From Fomitopsis serialis (lineage: Eukaryota; Basidiomycota; Agaricomycetes; Polyporales; Fomitopsidaceae), in NCBI RefSeq assembly GCF_022376445.1, contig NW_025954977.1, positions 248,001-312,000 on the forward strand: a DNA stretch of 64,000 nt, read 5' to 3'. Positions within the stretch are counted from its first letter, which is position 1. Every line of letters starts with the position of its first letter. The notes under the pieces were generated by a model. The model made no database searches. It was not told where the DNA came from and saw only the letters and a list, made by a program, of their open reading frames with translations. Positions 22,160 to 37,500 of this stretch are shown here, piece by piece. The translations under genes were made by a program, and so were the position numbers.

Positions 22160-23593
22160 CTACCGAGCCCTCACCGTCATGGAACATTCCACGCTAGCCT
22201 GCCGGTACGGCCTCGAGAAGTGCACACGACTGTCGTACACGACACACTTCGACCGGGGCAACTGGTTCTCAACCTCCTTGCAGAACCTGTGTGCGCCGTT
22301 CTCGGTCATCCAGCAGCCCTCAGGCTTAGGATCCCAAACCTCGACCCGCACGTTCATCCCTCTTCTGGCATAGCGCGCGGGAAGCTTCCCGAGCAGCTTG
22401 TCAATGCTATCCCAGGGGAATAGCTTCCAGCTGGTGCCAGTGAACTCCTCTCGGTAGCCGATGTTGAAGTGGAGTTTGACGCGGTGGCGAGATCTCTCGA
22501 TGACATGTTCTATGAGAGTGGGTATCCAGGTCAACGTGTCCGGGTGGATGTTGCGATCGAGGTGTGTCTTGCCGATGGTGAGTGAGCGCACGTTAGTGAC
22601 ATCGAGCTTCCTGATAACCCTGGCCAGAGCTAGTGAGGGGAGGATAAGCTACAGAGCCAAACGACATCCACGTCTGATTGACGCACCCGACTGGGCAGTG
22701 CCCGCACCAGCGCTATTGATCGACAACTCGATTTTCTCCAGAGCGTTTCCAACGACGTTGTCCAGCAGATATAGCAAGGGGTCGATGTAGTCACAGTACC
22801 AGTGGACCCGCAAGTGGCGCAAGCGCAAGATGAAGCGGGGCTGGCACAGTACACCAGCGAGCCGCAGGGCGTGCTTGCTCAGTAGTAGATCGAGCCTCTC
22901 GATGACGAGGTCAGGAAGAGGCGTCTGCTTGTGCAGGCTCCTTGGGCATAGGATTGCCCTCATCGGCTCCATCGAGGCCTGGTCGAAGCCAGGGTGCAGC
23001 CCCTCGCTGCGATGCGACAACTTCGGGTCGCCTACCTGTATCCGCGAGATCTTCGGGAAGCCGCAGAACAACTTGACGAATTGAACCGGATCCTCGATCT
23101 CGCATTCTTCCATCCGCAGACAGGTCACGTTCGGGAAGCAGCGGAGCAGGTCGTCTACAAGCGACGCAGGGAGGTCGACGGCCGGCCAGAACGCAATACC
23201 GAGGGTCTCGACGTTGCGGAGCTTCTTGAACCCACGCGCGACGCTGTTCATGTCGATCCCGCGGAGTGGCAGGTCTTGTAGGATGATCTCCCGCACGCAT
23301 TGCAAGAACGTGATCGGCATCGACGTGCGCGAGATGATGAGACTCGTGAAACGAAGACAATCGTAGGACGACCGGATGCGGACGCTCCTGAACAGATGCA
23401 AGCGCGTCGCGGGGAGCCAGCCACTGCAAGTGAGGCTACACATTTTAAGTGCCCTAGGTTCGGTCCAGAGGTGGTCGAGGACTCTTTCGACGATCTCCGG
23501 AGCAAGGCAGTAAGAGGCGTTCTTGTAGCTGTAGCGAGTAACCCTGTAATAGACGTAGCATGAGCGATCCAGTTCAAGTTCGAGGCGTAGCAA
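22160..23593 (-). CDS. F-box/LRR-like protein, intact, one intron
   Basis: Exon 1 runs from 23593 to about 22690 and exon 2 to 22160. The junction reads TAQS then ALARVIRKLDVTNVRSLTI after an intron of about 60 bases, GTGCGT to CTAG. The F-box is LAPEIVERVLDHL, followed by KMCSLTCSGWLPATRLHLF. The body is leucine-rich with LRR-like strands (FPNVTCLRMEECEI, LRHLRVHWY). Total length is about 450 residues, as for the other full-length F-box genes here. It probably acts in an SCF ubiquitin ligase; the target is unknown. The first ATG could be a few codons off, because residues 1-28 show no conserved pattern. Confidence 0.8.
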
Positions 23594-24408
23594 ACGGGCA
23601 AGTGGCAGTCAGTATTCTAGTCGACGTAGACAACGCACCTCCGAGCGAAGCTGAAAGACCCTCCGAATATGAAGGACATGGTAGAGAGAGACGCGGCTGT
23701 TCGTTGGGCAGTGTCAAGCCTATATATGCTGCTAGGCTGTCGAACCCAGTGGCAACATGTGCAGTTACATACGCACAATGAGGTTGCAAGCCGCTGCAGC
23801 AAAGCTTGGAGTGGCAAACTATTGTTACAATTCCATGGGTTTCGTTCCGCCTTGCCATCTCCGGACTGCATTCTAATCGACCGAATTTGGCGGGAGGCAG
23901 ACTTCTAGTCGCACAATGCAATTTGAAATGGTGATCCACGTTCTCTTGCTGAGTTTCTCTGGGAACTTGAATGAGAGACACTTAGTCCTACCAGGCCGGT
24001 CATATATAGCATGTCTGGTGCCAGCAAATAGTAGAAACTTCAATTCAGTACTTACGCGCACATTGAGTTGTCGAGGTGAGTGGCGGGGTGGCGGCGCTTG
24101 GCGGAACGCGCCACCGTGACCGTGACGCGACCTACTGTAAGTGTGGTGCTTTAAAAACCTTCAGAGACTGGCGAAACCTCAGATACCAGTAACTTACAGT
24201 AGTTTGCTTCCCTGAACGGTTCGTGCAGCTCATACCGTACATGTATGCTTTGCGAGGAAGAACTCAACAACCGGATAGCTAATAAGCGACGAGACCAACC
24301 TATAAGCCCTGTCAAGCCCTTCAAATACAACCGAAATGTGAGTCATGTGAGATACAACTGAAACTCCGTGTTCACAGTCCAATACAAGTCCGTCCATCTT
24401 TGACTCTC
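23594..24408. other. Intergenic region
   Basis: This lies between two minus-strand genes and contains the presumed promoter of the F-box gene. No coding signal was seen. A locally GC-rich block (about 24070-24130) stands out but has no recognised motif. Confidence 0.4.
23722..23728 (-). promoter_or_regulatory. Possible TATA box of the F-box gene
   Basis: TATATAT about 130 bases before the start codon. The position is plausible only if the 5' untranslated region is about 100 bases long. Confidence 0.35.
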
Positions 24409-25387
24409 CTACTCCTGGCTGATCACCTCCGGCGTCTTCTTTGCCTTGTCAATTGGCTGGGGTACGTCGATGAGGTTTGCCTGTGCCTCCAGCTGCGCCG
24501 CCCACATCGCAGCGCCAATGGTGTTCGTGAAGCTGAAGAGGAGACCAATGAGAGGAATGTAGTTGAACAGCAGTGTCACTACGCCGAATCTGCACGAGGC
24601 ATCAGTAACGTGCAACGCCTGTCTCCACACTCATCACTCACGCAGTGTACTCTCCTCTCCTCCTGTCCACGAAAGCGTGCCGCTGGTTTTTCGAGAAGCC
24701 CTTGAGTTGGAAGTATCGTGAATGCCAGCCAGGGCCGCCGATGTATCCGTTGTAGAGTACAAACAGGACCGTCCCAAGCACGGGGACCATATTGATCGGC
24801 AACGTAATCAGGTAGCGTACGATGCTACCCGTGGAGAGTATCTGCAGCGGCTTGACCAGGGCGCTTTCGACGCTGGCCGTGGCACCCTTACCGCGCGTCT
24901 TGCCTGTCTTGACGAACTCTCCTTGCCCCCGCGCACGAAGTGTGTTGTCGAAGACCTGCGTGAGGGCGGGCTCAATGAAGAGCGGGCGCGCTAGGAGGGC
25001 GAGCAGGAACGCGGATTCGGCGCCCACGACGAAGAGAGCAAGAACCGGAGCGAGGGGCCCAGACACAATGGCAAGAATAGCCATCTGGGGGACGTATGTG
25101 AAGAACATGAGAAGGCCGAAGATGGCGGCGGAAGCCACCAAGGACTTCACGATGGCGGGGCGGACGCCAATGATGACATTGGGGTCTACATTCCAGTAGG
25201 TACGTGAACACAGCGCAACGGTTCAACTGTATCCTGGCTTACGTGTGATAGCGAAGTAGACACCGCGGATAGGCCAGAGCCATGCGAAGGAGGCGATTCC
25301 GTGTGCTCCGAGAACGACGGCTGCCTGGGCCTCGCGGAGGACCGTGTGCATAGCAGCCTGTACGTGTGATTCTTCACCGGACGGCAT
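24409..25387 (-). CDS. RRT8/EI24-type integral membrane protein
   Basis: Three exons encode about 280 residues. Exon 1 from ATG 25387 (MPSGEESHVQ) ends in IRGVYFAIT. Exon 2 has HPNVIIGVRPAIVKSLV, a membrane span ending in FFTYVPQMAIL, then GPLAPVLALFVVGAES, QVFDNTLRARG, and a span LITLPINMVPVLG. Exon 3 has FGVVTLLFNYIPLIGLLFS and TIGAAMWAAQLE. The pattern YxPQ, GPLAxxxA, FDxxLxxxG, P-VG and NxxGAAxWAxxLE is that of fungal RRT8/LDS-like proteins, which in yeast are linked to lipid droplets and the outer spore wall. That role here is inference. An in-frame ATG at 25471 is possible but less likely. Confidence 0.78.
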
Positions 25388-27072
25388 GGTGGTCGCGGGA
25401 CTGAGTTTTGGTGGATGCACGTCGAGACGGATGAGTTGGAGGCGGAGAGAAGGCGAACGTGAGTAGACCATGGCCCATCGTCGTCACTGAGTACTGTACT
25501 TGGAACCACCCAAGCGCCGAAGACTGTGAGATCATAGTGGCACACATGCACGTGGTTGTGACACGTCGCGTTGAACCACCCAACAACCACCCATGGCCAA
25601 CAACGCACGCGTCGACCACGCGGTGGACTTTCCTCGTCTCCCCGTCCGGGTTGTCGTGAATCCCGCTCAATATTCCGCTCGAAGCGCCGTCAATAGTAGC
25701 GGTGCTAACCTTGCTCGCAGCACGCCAATTCATAGTGTACATGAATCAACTCGGACTGCGCGACGTCCGATAAAGTACGGTACAGAACACGCTGCGCCAC
25801 CGGAGCGACGTATACGGGAGCACGGTCACGCTGCTCGTGATTCTGAGGTAGTTCCCGCACTTGCAGCTGGACCCAATAGGACGGTGCGTGGAGACATGAA
25901 TCCAATTTTGGTGCGTATAAGGGTGTCAAGGGAGACTTCCCGACGACAAGGCCTGCTGACGATGTGAACACGCAGTGGTCATAACCGTTCATTGAACGGT
26001 GAGTACCTTCATACCAGTGCTCACTGGATAGCAAGGGATTTAGAACAGGTGGGTCCTCAACCTTCGAAAATAGGGAGTATCGACACGTTGACCAGCGGAT
26101 TCTGTGAAGCAAAGAGATGCATGCCATCTATTCTTACGCAGCTCTAAGTAGGCTCTGATGTTCGACCATATATTTGGTTGAGCGTATTTCTCGTCTGCGC
26201 CAACTTATTGCATGACTGACCGACTCCCATGGATAAATATATGCTTAGCAACGCCACGAAATCAAGTTGACAGTCGCGAACAGACATGAAGTGTCATTAT
26301 CATGGGGATATATGGGCCCGGGAAATGCGGGCTAAGACTGTGTCTATTTTGACATGTCCGCTCTGTGGAATTCCGCCGCCGACTTCAAGTTCCACAGAGG
26401 CATTGACTTGTGAGGGAAGTACTGTAGCGCGTCTCCGTGACTGACGGCGTCGGGCATGTTACTTATACTTAGCTCCACAGACATGACCGCGGGCGTGGGA
26501 TAGAAGATCAGGGTAAGCCGTAAGCCTATCTCATATGCTTTGTCGATACGTTCTCCGTTTTCCTACACCGGTCCTCCGTCGTGATACTGCTCGCCTCGTG
26601 CAACTGGTCTCGAGCGCTCTCGTCATTGGCCAGTGCTCGCAACTATTCAGAACACTCAAACTGACTTTGAAAATTCCAATTGCTTTCGTGTCATTGCGCT
26701 CAGGGAGGGGGCCTCCTGCTATCCACATGACACTATCACTTCCTAGCACAGACATCTGACAGGAAGTACGGAGTCTTATGCTTCGATCACTTCTGCCCGG
26801 GCCACTGCTCGTCCGAGAGGAAAGAGGGTAAGAATGCAGCTTTCGGTGCTTCTCACCGCACGTACGTGTACGTCCTTTCGGCCCCGTTCAATAAGCGTAC
26901 AAGTGGCATGATATCTCTGAACTCTTCGGCCCGATCTGCATTTCTGCCTCAAGGACGCTGCATGGGTAATGTCCGCTATCACAGTATGCCTTCATTGATC
27001 CCATAGATACCTGTTCTCCGGCCTTCAACATACACTCAACGTTACCGGCCATACATTGAGCTGCCAAGGTCC
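25388..27072. other. 1.7 kb without a recognisable gene
   Basis: Short frames exist on both strands with no domain signal. A 10-bp inverted repeat lies at 26361-26399. The promoters of the RRT8-like gene (left) and the UGT gene (right) should lie at the two ends. Confidence 0.4.
26361..26399. repeat. Inverted repeat, 10-bp arms
   Basis: CTCTGTGGAA at 26361-26370 and TTCCACAGAG at 26390-26399 are perfect inverse copies with a 19-base spacer. They could form a hairpin in a transcript or be a divided regulatory site. Confidence 0.6.
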
Positions 27073-29209
27073 ATGCTCGGTTCATTAACGAGGAGGCGTC
27101 ATGTCGTCCTCTTTGTTTACAAATCTTGGGGTATGAGCATTCAGATTGATGGAGGACGAGCACTGACGGCATCTGCGGTCTGGACAGGTCAGATACGACC
27201 ACTATGCGACCTCGCGGCACACATGGTGCAGCTGCGGGCAATTGTCGTTACTCTATTCACCACGGCAACATTCTACGACCGTGTCCAGAACGAGCTGAAG
27301 CGCAACTTCGCGGCAGAAGACATTCATCGCATGCTGTACATCAGGTATGCGTTGGCTCTGTCTGCATACGTCAGCCATCTGCTCATTCTTTCAACAGAGT
27401 CATTGCCCTACACCACAATCGCAGCGACCCGCTCGATAATCGGATACTAGAGAGTTCATTCTCAAAGGCGTTCGAGCGACTCATCAACCTGCGACCTATC
27501 CCATGCATCCACACCGGAATGGAGTTCGAGACCATTTCTGCACCAGACGGCGTAATCCTCGACGTAAGTCACTATCCCGTGACCTTTACTCTCTTCTCAT
27601 CATCGAGTCGCTGCCTGTTTTTAGTTCCAAGGTCGTGGGCCCCTATCAGAGATCCGCCGCATCAGTCGCAAACATGTCAAGGTCTACGTCTGGTTCGCCG
27701 GCGCGCCCTCCGCGGTATTCCGCATGTACTGTCCCGAGCAGATGGGCGGAATTGGGAATCTGCCTGCGAAGAGTGACTACCTCGCAAAGCATACTGGCAT
27801 GAGCGTCGAGCGCGCGGCGGGTGAGGTACGTGTTCCTACTTCTCCTGAGCGAGACGCCCCGAGACGAAGGTACGGGATGCGGCAGATAGCACTAGGGAAC
27901 TCAGCCTGTTTGATCTGCATACCAGGTCTACCGGCAATCTACGACTACGAGGTCCAACCACAACGCGTGAGCACGCTAGCTACCTCATCGTCTCCACCTA
28001 CTGAGCTTGCTACGAGCAGCTGATGGGCCCGATAGGCCAGGTCGGCGACATGATGCTGACAGCCTATGAGTCAGTGTCCGAGCATTGTGCTGTGCTTGAG
28101 ATTTACTGACCGATGCCGTAGAACATTGTCCGGATGTGACGGGATAATTCTAGCCGCTCCAGAATGCTACGAGCGCGAAGCAACTGTGGCCCTTCGGGAG
28201 TACTTCGCGTCAACGTCTCGCACTGTGTACGCATGCGGGCCTCTGGTTTCTCAAGTCTCCAGTGGGGTCGCTGGTGAGAAGCAGCAGCCGAGTATTGCGC
28301 CAGTGGAAGAGTTCTTGTATGCGACCATGGCGAGCCATGGAGAACGCTCACTTGTCTACGTGAGTGTATCAATGGACGGCGGGGCGACTGCTCAATCACT
28401 GACTCGGAGTCACAGATATCCTTTGGCACCATCTACTGGCCCTTGGAACCGGAGAAGCTATCTGCCTTCCTCGATATTGTTATATCTATGAGGATACCTT
28501 TCGTAAGCGTCATCAGTCCCGCATCCCTGCGCCAGTGGCTCATGAGTTACAGATCCTGAACCACGCATCACCCTATTTACCTGCAGAAGAGTCAATAATC
28601 GACAAGGTGACGAAGTACAGATACGGACTCTTCACCCGTTGGAGTCCTCAGCAACTGATACTCGGTCATTCGGTGAGCAAAGAAACGTTCACACACGTAC
28701 TTACGCCCGTGAAGAACTGATCTATCGGTGTAGGTAACTGGCTGGTTTGTGACAAACGGAGGCCACAGCAGCGTTATTGAATCCATTGCCGAGGGTGTTC
28801 CTATGTAAGTGCTCTCGCCTTCGTAGTAATCACGAGACAGGGCTTACGCCAATGCCCTAGGATATGTTGGCCGTTTTCCTTCAACCATTCCCTCAATGCA
28901 GTGCGCGTCAGTGAGGGACTGAAGATAGGATACGAGCTGCTCGAGACGCGGAATGGACCAGGGCTCAAACGTGCCCATCGTCTAGGGAAAGCGCCGCAGG
29001 GAACCCTGGAGGCGTTCATAGAGGAGGCTCGAGATACACTGCGCCGAGCCCTGGGAGAAGACGGGGTGCGGAAGCAGCGCAATGTGCAGCGACTCAGGCG
29101 CGAAGTCGCGCAAGCCTGGAGCAGACGCGGCTCTTCCAGGAGAGCAGTGGAGGAGTTGCTCAATTCGTTCGGATGTGGAGGTGCTTTCCTGCCTTCCTGG
29201 TTGTGCTGA
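27073..29209 (+). CDS. UDP-glycosyltransferase, family GT1
   Basis: This would transfer a sugar from a UDP-sugar to a small acceptor such as a sterol, lipid or phenolic. About nine short introns separate the exons. The N-terminal domain starts RRRHVVLFVYKSWG, then QIRPLCDLAAHMV and TLFTTATFYDRV. The middle has TLSGCDGIILAAPECYE. The C-terminal UDP-binding region has ISFGTIYWPLEP, RWSPQQLILGH, GWFVTNGGHSSVIES and EGVPMICWPFSFNHSLNA, matching the GT1 signature. The position of the usual catalytic histidine (GHxxP) is occupied by glutamine (GQIRP). No frame break is needed, although the donor before LPAIYDYEVQPQ is weak. It is followed on the same strand by an FAD monooxygenase. Confidence 0.85.
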
Positions 29210-31646
29210 GTCATTCACTAGTATGGACACTGCGTTATATGGTACTGCTAGTGTGTGCATTGCAACCAAAATGAGGGCCTTGCTGGAGGATTAATGTATG
29301 TAGTGCCCAGCGTGAGCGTGAACTTGGAAGTTTGTGACGCAGACTCGCACTCGCAGTGAGAGACGTGACAGGACGTGACATGTGACCAACCATCTATGCC
29401 AGCGGCAACAATCGCGACTTTCCATCCCTTCTCCATGTCGAGCGTCCGCACGAGTAATAGCCCACTCGAATTAAAACGCCTTGTCAGTACGCTCTGCTGT
29501 GTCATGGGCCCGTTCTTCATGTCTTCCGGAGTGGTCTTGAAGTGGATGCTCGCTTGCAGCCTGGGCCTCAGGCTGATCCCAGTGCAACACCAGCCGCAAT
29601 AATTTCAATCAAGTTCAAATCCTACAATCACTGAGGGAGAGAACTGTGCCGCATCATGCATAGATGCGTAGGCGGTGATAGGCCTATAACACGTAGGATG
29701 CCTGGTACGCATCTTACCCATAACGCGGCCCGGGACTCTAATTTACCGTAACGCACAAGTGCAGGACGGCGTCACCAAAGCTTCCGTAGCAAACATCCCG
29801 AAGCCAGTATCGCGAGGGATGGTAGTTCCTCAATTCACCACGAGTTTCAGCCTGTCGAAACTGGACGTACGGACGATCAACGGTGCGGTGCCGAACTTGT
29901 TTGACCTTGCTTTGACATGGCACCCTTGATCTTTCTTGTTGATACGGTTCACTGCTACTATCGGTCGCTTCAACTCGTGACAGTCCACAGGCTCTCATGT
30001 ACCTCGTGGAACCAAGTTCCTACGAGTATCCATGAAGGTGCCTCGGTCTGTACTACGATTGCTGCATGTGCCTCGTCGTTAGTCAGTCGCCCACATACTC
30101 TTTCCGGGTCGCTTGACCATCTGTCTGGCATTTTCACCCCGAAATCTGCTTGCCGGCTTTTTTAGGTCTGCTACGGAGACTACCCGAATCCGAACAGCTC
30201 TGACAGTATGGACTGCCTAGACGACGCTGATGTGTCAAAGTTCGCGAAACTTCTGCGAACCTTGAGTAGCCTTGCTATGGTGTTTCTCTACAGAGTTTTT
30301 ATTGCCACTGAGGCTTGGAAGTCGGGACAGGTGTCGGGACGCGCTACTCAGCGCTTCATACTTGCGCGTGGAGACAATCACGCTGCTCGTATTCATTGCA
30401 AAAGGTTCGTTACAGGCTGGAGGCACATCCGTGGCCCCCGGCCTTCTACCCTACGTCGAGGCGGAGCCACTCAGAAGCTTCATTGAAGAGGAGCGTCATC
30501 TCCCAGTGCGTCGCATCAGGTGGGTAACAATGCGACGCGTTATTGTGAAACGTAATATGACGGTTGATCGCTCAAACACTCATAGCCAGCAGACACAATG
30601 GGCGCGCCCTGCATTCGCAGAAGAATATATGGGAATTTCCGCCTGAGCATGAACACCAGGGTGAGTGCAAGGATCGGACACTTACCAATGCGATGGAACT
30701 TGACAGTGATTGTTAGTGTTCGCTATCCCGCCGCGGTGTCATGGACAATATCACCAAGAGTTTGGCTTCGGAGGTCAAAGTCTCATGCACACGGTGACCT
30801 CGGTGAGCTTCTCACTGTGTACTTTCGAATTGCAGTTATCAGTACTTATCTTCGGTTCAGGGTATGGGCATATGAGATGTTCAGTAGCATCGGAGAGTCG
30901 TACAGCTCGGTACCGTAGGCCACATACCTCGGTCCTAGTATGTACGTCCATTCATTAACGTTCAGACCGCGGATGCTTTGTAAATGCGTCTTCCATGACG
31001 GACGTGTGTTTAGTTGAGATACGTGTTCAACCATGGCAAATTCATGACCACGCATGAAGTGAACAAGAGATAGGCTTCCCAGGATGGTCAGTGACGTGTG
31101 AAATCTCGATCGTATTCAGCGAGAACACTGAACTGAATGCTATGTGTGGCAGTGTGGACGCGCAATGGCTCGCATTGCGCCAGAAGAAGAGTTCCTCTCC
31201 CATGTACCTCGAAGCCTGCAGTAGGCAGCGAGACCAGGCAGCGTGATACTACCCAAGTATGCACGGTCGAAAACGGAAGGTGATTCACAACGGAGATGTT
31301 TTTTCATGATGAAGTCCGAGTCCGGTACCCATCAATAATTCTCTCGTACATGTCCTCTGGAGCAAAGAACTATCATCCTTTCCCGGTCTACATGTGAGTA
31401 TTCAGTAATATACGTGGAAACGACCCTCACGCAACCCTCACGTTATGCTGACCGAAGATCTTGATACTGTACGCGTTCATCAGATAACAATGCGCTCCGA
31501 GTCGAACGGGTGCGGTACATACGACTCGTACATGATGAGATCGTCGTACGCCGGCGGCTAGTGGGGACACGCGCAGTCATGGGTAAGCCTACAGCACCTC
31601 CTTCCTTCTAGTATTGGCGTTGATTTCCGTGCGAAGCGCCTTTTAG
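29210..31646. other. 2.4 kb without a recognisable gene
   Basis: Several short plus-strand frames (for example 30208-30486, 30272-30646 and 31480-31570) are arginine-rich fragments that I cannot assign or join. I saw no RNA gene. This could hold worn gene remnants. Confidence 0.35.
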
Positions 31647-31692
31647 TTCCATCTGAAGTGCATTGTTCAGAGCTTCTGTTTTTCAGATGGAA
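31647..31692. repeat. Inverted repeat upstream of the FAD monooxygenase
   Basis: TTCCATCTGAA at 31647-31657 and TTCAGATGGAA at 31682-31692 are perfect 11-bp inverse copies with a 24-base spacer. They lie about 70 bases before the TATA box, so a regulatory dyad is possible. Confidence 0.6.
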
Positions 31693-31760
31693 TTCAGCAT
31701 TTCACACGTTCGAGACCACGATTCTCATCACTTCTGGGGAGCATGGGATGCCCCACAGGG

Positions 31761-31766
31761 TATATA
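31761..31766 (+). promoter_or_regulatory. TATA box of the FAD monooxygenase gene
   Basis: TATATA about 50 bases before the chosen start codon at 31810, which sits in a good context (CCACCATGCC). The spacing places transcription start near 31790, so the ATG at 31786 is probably not used. Confidence 0.65.
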
Positions 31767-31809
31767 GAGGCCCCAGTGGGATAGCATGTCGTATCCACAA
31801 GTTTCCACC

Positions 31810-34482
<2,673 letters not shown>

Positions 34483-34588
34483 GTGGCTTACAACGGGTCC
34501 AATGCTCAGTGGGAAAGGTCCAGGGACGACATGAGAACGAAGAATCATGCATATGTACTAGTTCAAGACACAAAGACGGATACGGCGT

Positions 34589-37500
34589 TCAGCCTTTCCA
34601 CATACGCCCCACGGGCGCGGCCTCAGCACTGTCGATGGGAACACGCCTGGGGCCGCCCTTGCCAGGAGGCAGCTTGCCTGCGACTTTCGGTCTGGCGAAA
34701 GGCTTTGGTGCTACCTTTGTCGGTGCCGCGCTCTTGTTCATTGATGAACCTGGGGCACCAGAAGCCGCACCACTCGACAGCTTCGCGCGCTTGACGTTCT
34801 CTTTCTCTAGTGCGACCGCCGGCCGCGTGCGCGAGGACACGGTCGGTTCCGCTTTGGCCTTCCCCTTTTCCTTTGCGGTCAACTTGGGAGCAGCAGCGGA
34901 TGGCGCTGCGCTTGTACTGCGCTTCGCGAGATTCCGTGGAACCTTCTTGTCTCTGAGCGGTGGGCTGTCGTCTTCCTCCGAGATGCCCAACTCCTGCGCG
35001 AGACTCCTCGTGGGTGCCAGGACGGGCGGTGCGGTGGGAGCCCCAGGGGTGGGCGACACGTCTTCCATCCGTTCTTCCAGGGAGTCCAACTGTGGCCGCT
35101 CGATGTCCGGGCTATCAGGCGAGTTCGCAAGCATGAGAATCCTGCTCAGGGGGCTCGGCTTGACGGGCGAGTACGCGTGTATCATCCGCGTCGCGGCGAG
35201 CGGCTTAGCCATAGGGAAAGGTCTGCGAGGAGGGGTGTACTGGGCCCAGGTTCTGAAGGCGGGGCTGGTGCCAAAGCGGGCGCGCTTTCGACATTGGGAT
35301 TGATGCGGAAGGCTCAGGCTCGTACACACTCAGTGCACTGTCAGAGGTGGAGGTTGGTACGAACACGGGAGGATGGAGGAGTGCGGGTAGCGCATCGTGT
35401 GTCTCTGGTATAGATGGATCGAATGAAGCTGGTGCAGGTCTTTTGAGAGAAGATGCAGGTGAAGGGGGCGGTAGCACGAAAACGGGTGCAGCTATCGGTA
35501 GCTGCGACGGAGGCAGGACGACGCTAGACTGAGGCAGGACGACGCTAGACTTGAAGTCGGGTATCTGCAACGAAGAGGGTATCACTTCCGTTTCAAACGG
35601 TGGTATCACTTTCTTTGGCGACACGCCGAGGCCAGACGACGGCGGGAGACGCGGGTCTTCTTGCCGCTCCACCTCGGCCTGCAGCTATGCCCGCGACTTT
35701 CCTTTTCGCAGGCGATTTGCGTGGGGATCTGGATGGCGGTGATTGCGGACGGTTGCTTCAGTGACTATGGGAGGGAGGGCTGCGGTGGCCGTTGATTGGG
35801 CGCAGGGGTCGGCGGCAGCTCGGCGAGCATCAGTTCCACTTGCCAGACCGTTTCTCTTCCAAGAACTTGATACGTTCCGCCTGAAAGCGACGTCAGCACC
35901 AAACGTATTGTTTCAAGTTTCAAGTGGTACCTCCATGTTGCCTTCTCACGACCGAGCCGGATGGCAGCCTCGGTGAATTTCTTGCGCTCCTCATCGAGCT
36001 CCTTGAACGCGCATCCAAGCGTTGCCGCTCTTCATCGCGCGCAGGGCCGTCATCAGATCACGCTCATCTCGCCGACTTCTCCCTGCATCAGCCGCTCATC
36101 CTCTGAGAAGCGATCAAATAGTGTCTGCGTCTGCGCGGCGTATGCCGCGGCCTGTTTTTGCGCCTCATCTGTTCATTGGCGGCGTGAGCAACCTAACGGA
36201 TGTTGTTACACGAGCGGACACACCGAGCTCCGTGCGCAATTTGTCGATCACAGCTTGCAGGCGGTCCACTTCCGCGCTGTCGGCGGTCTTCTGGCCGCCG
36301 GAGCCTGCACTCTTGCTTGGTACAGCAGCTTCTGGCTTGGGTTCACTCGATGACTTTGACAGGCGTGTGATGGACTCTCGGATGGAGCTCATGAGAGCGG
36401 TCAGCTTATCGCCAGCGGTCTCTGTGGGAGACAGTGGGAAGAGCGTGGAGAGGGTGAGAGGGACGGGCTGCGACGCTGGTTAGTACATCCCCCGGCCCCC
36501 TCCACCGTGCGAGCGACGTACCTCAGAGCAATCCTCAGCCGACCCCGCCAGGTGTGCGTCATGGACGACCCACTGCATCTCATTCGCAGTGGAGAGTATC
36601 AGCCCTCTCAGCCTCCTGTTCTGGTCGAACAGCTCCTTGCGCGCGGTTTCCGCCTGCTCGAGCGCAACTTCGAGGAAGCCCTGGCCCTTCCCGCGCAGCT
36701 GCACGTCGGCCGCGTCGACGACGTCCGCGTTCGCGCAGCGCAATCCCGCGGCGGTGCTGCCGAGCTTGACCTGTGTGTCTGCGATCTTGCTCCACCGCTC
36801 GGCCATGCGCTCCTTCTCCTTCTCGAGCCGTTTGACCTCCGCCTGGTGTGCGCTCCGTAGAGCTTGCATCGACGTGCGCGTGCGCTGCAGTTCGCTCGTG
36901 GTGTGCTTGTGTGCCGACTCCGTGGATTGCAGTGTGCGCGTGACGGTTCTGGATCATGTCTGTAGGTGAAGCTAACATAGCACTCTCGAGACGAGACTCA
37001 CGCGAGACGAGATTTGTGGACGTTCATTTCCCGCTCGGCGTTTGCAGCGCGCTCTGTCGTGTCTCGGTACATGGACAAGATACGTTCATGGTCGTAAGAA
37101 AGGGTCCTGATCTTTGTCGTCAATTCTTCTGTTCGCGTCATATCGTCCTATCAGAGCAGGTCAGCATACCATACGGAGAGAACATGCTGGACAACGAGGC
37201 AGTCTACTCTATAAGGCACAGATGATATGTTATATGAGCAGCCTCGATTGCAGTAGTGTGGCAATCGTTCAAACCATCTCATTCGTGAAGAGCGAAACAA
37301 TTGGTATCACGGTCGCCTTTCGACGTCAATCGTATCGAGCGGGTTGGTATACATGGGGACATATAACGAGAAATCCCCTGCCGTCGCCATTGCCCGGTCG
37401 CCCTTGGCCCATCTTAGGACGCATCACAGCCCAACATTGAATATAGAGCGTGTATCAACAATTCTCCTGGTCGGGCCTTGCATGGCATCATGAATGGCAA

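Noticed and set aside
29210..31640. Arginine-rich fragments that might form a gene upstream of the monooxygenase
   Set aside because: No order of exons gives a recognisable protein, and splice sites do not support a joined reading.
31786..31809. Upstream in-frame ATG of the FAD monooxygenase
   Set aside because: It lies at or before the transcription start predicted from the TATA box; the ATG at 31810 has a better context.
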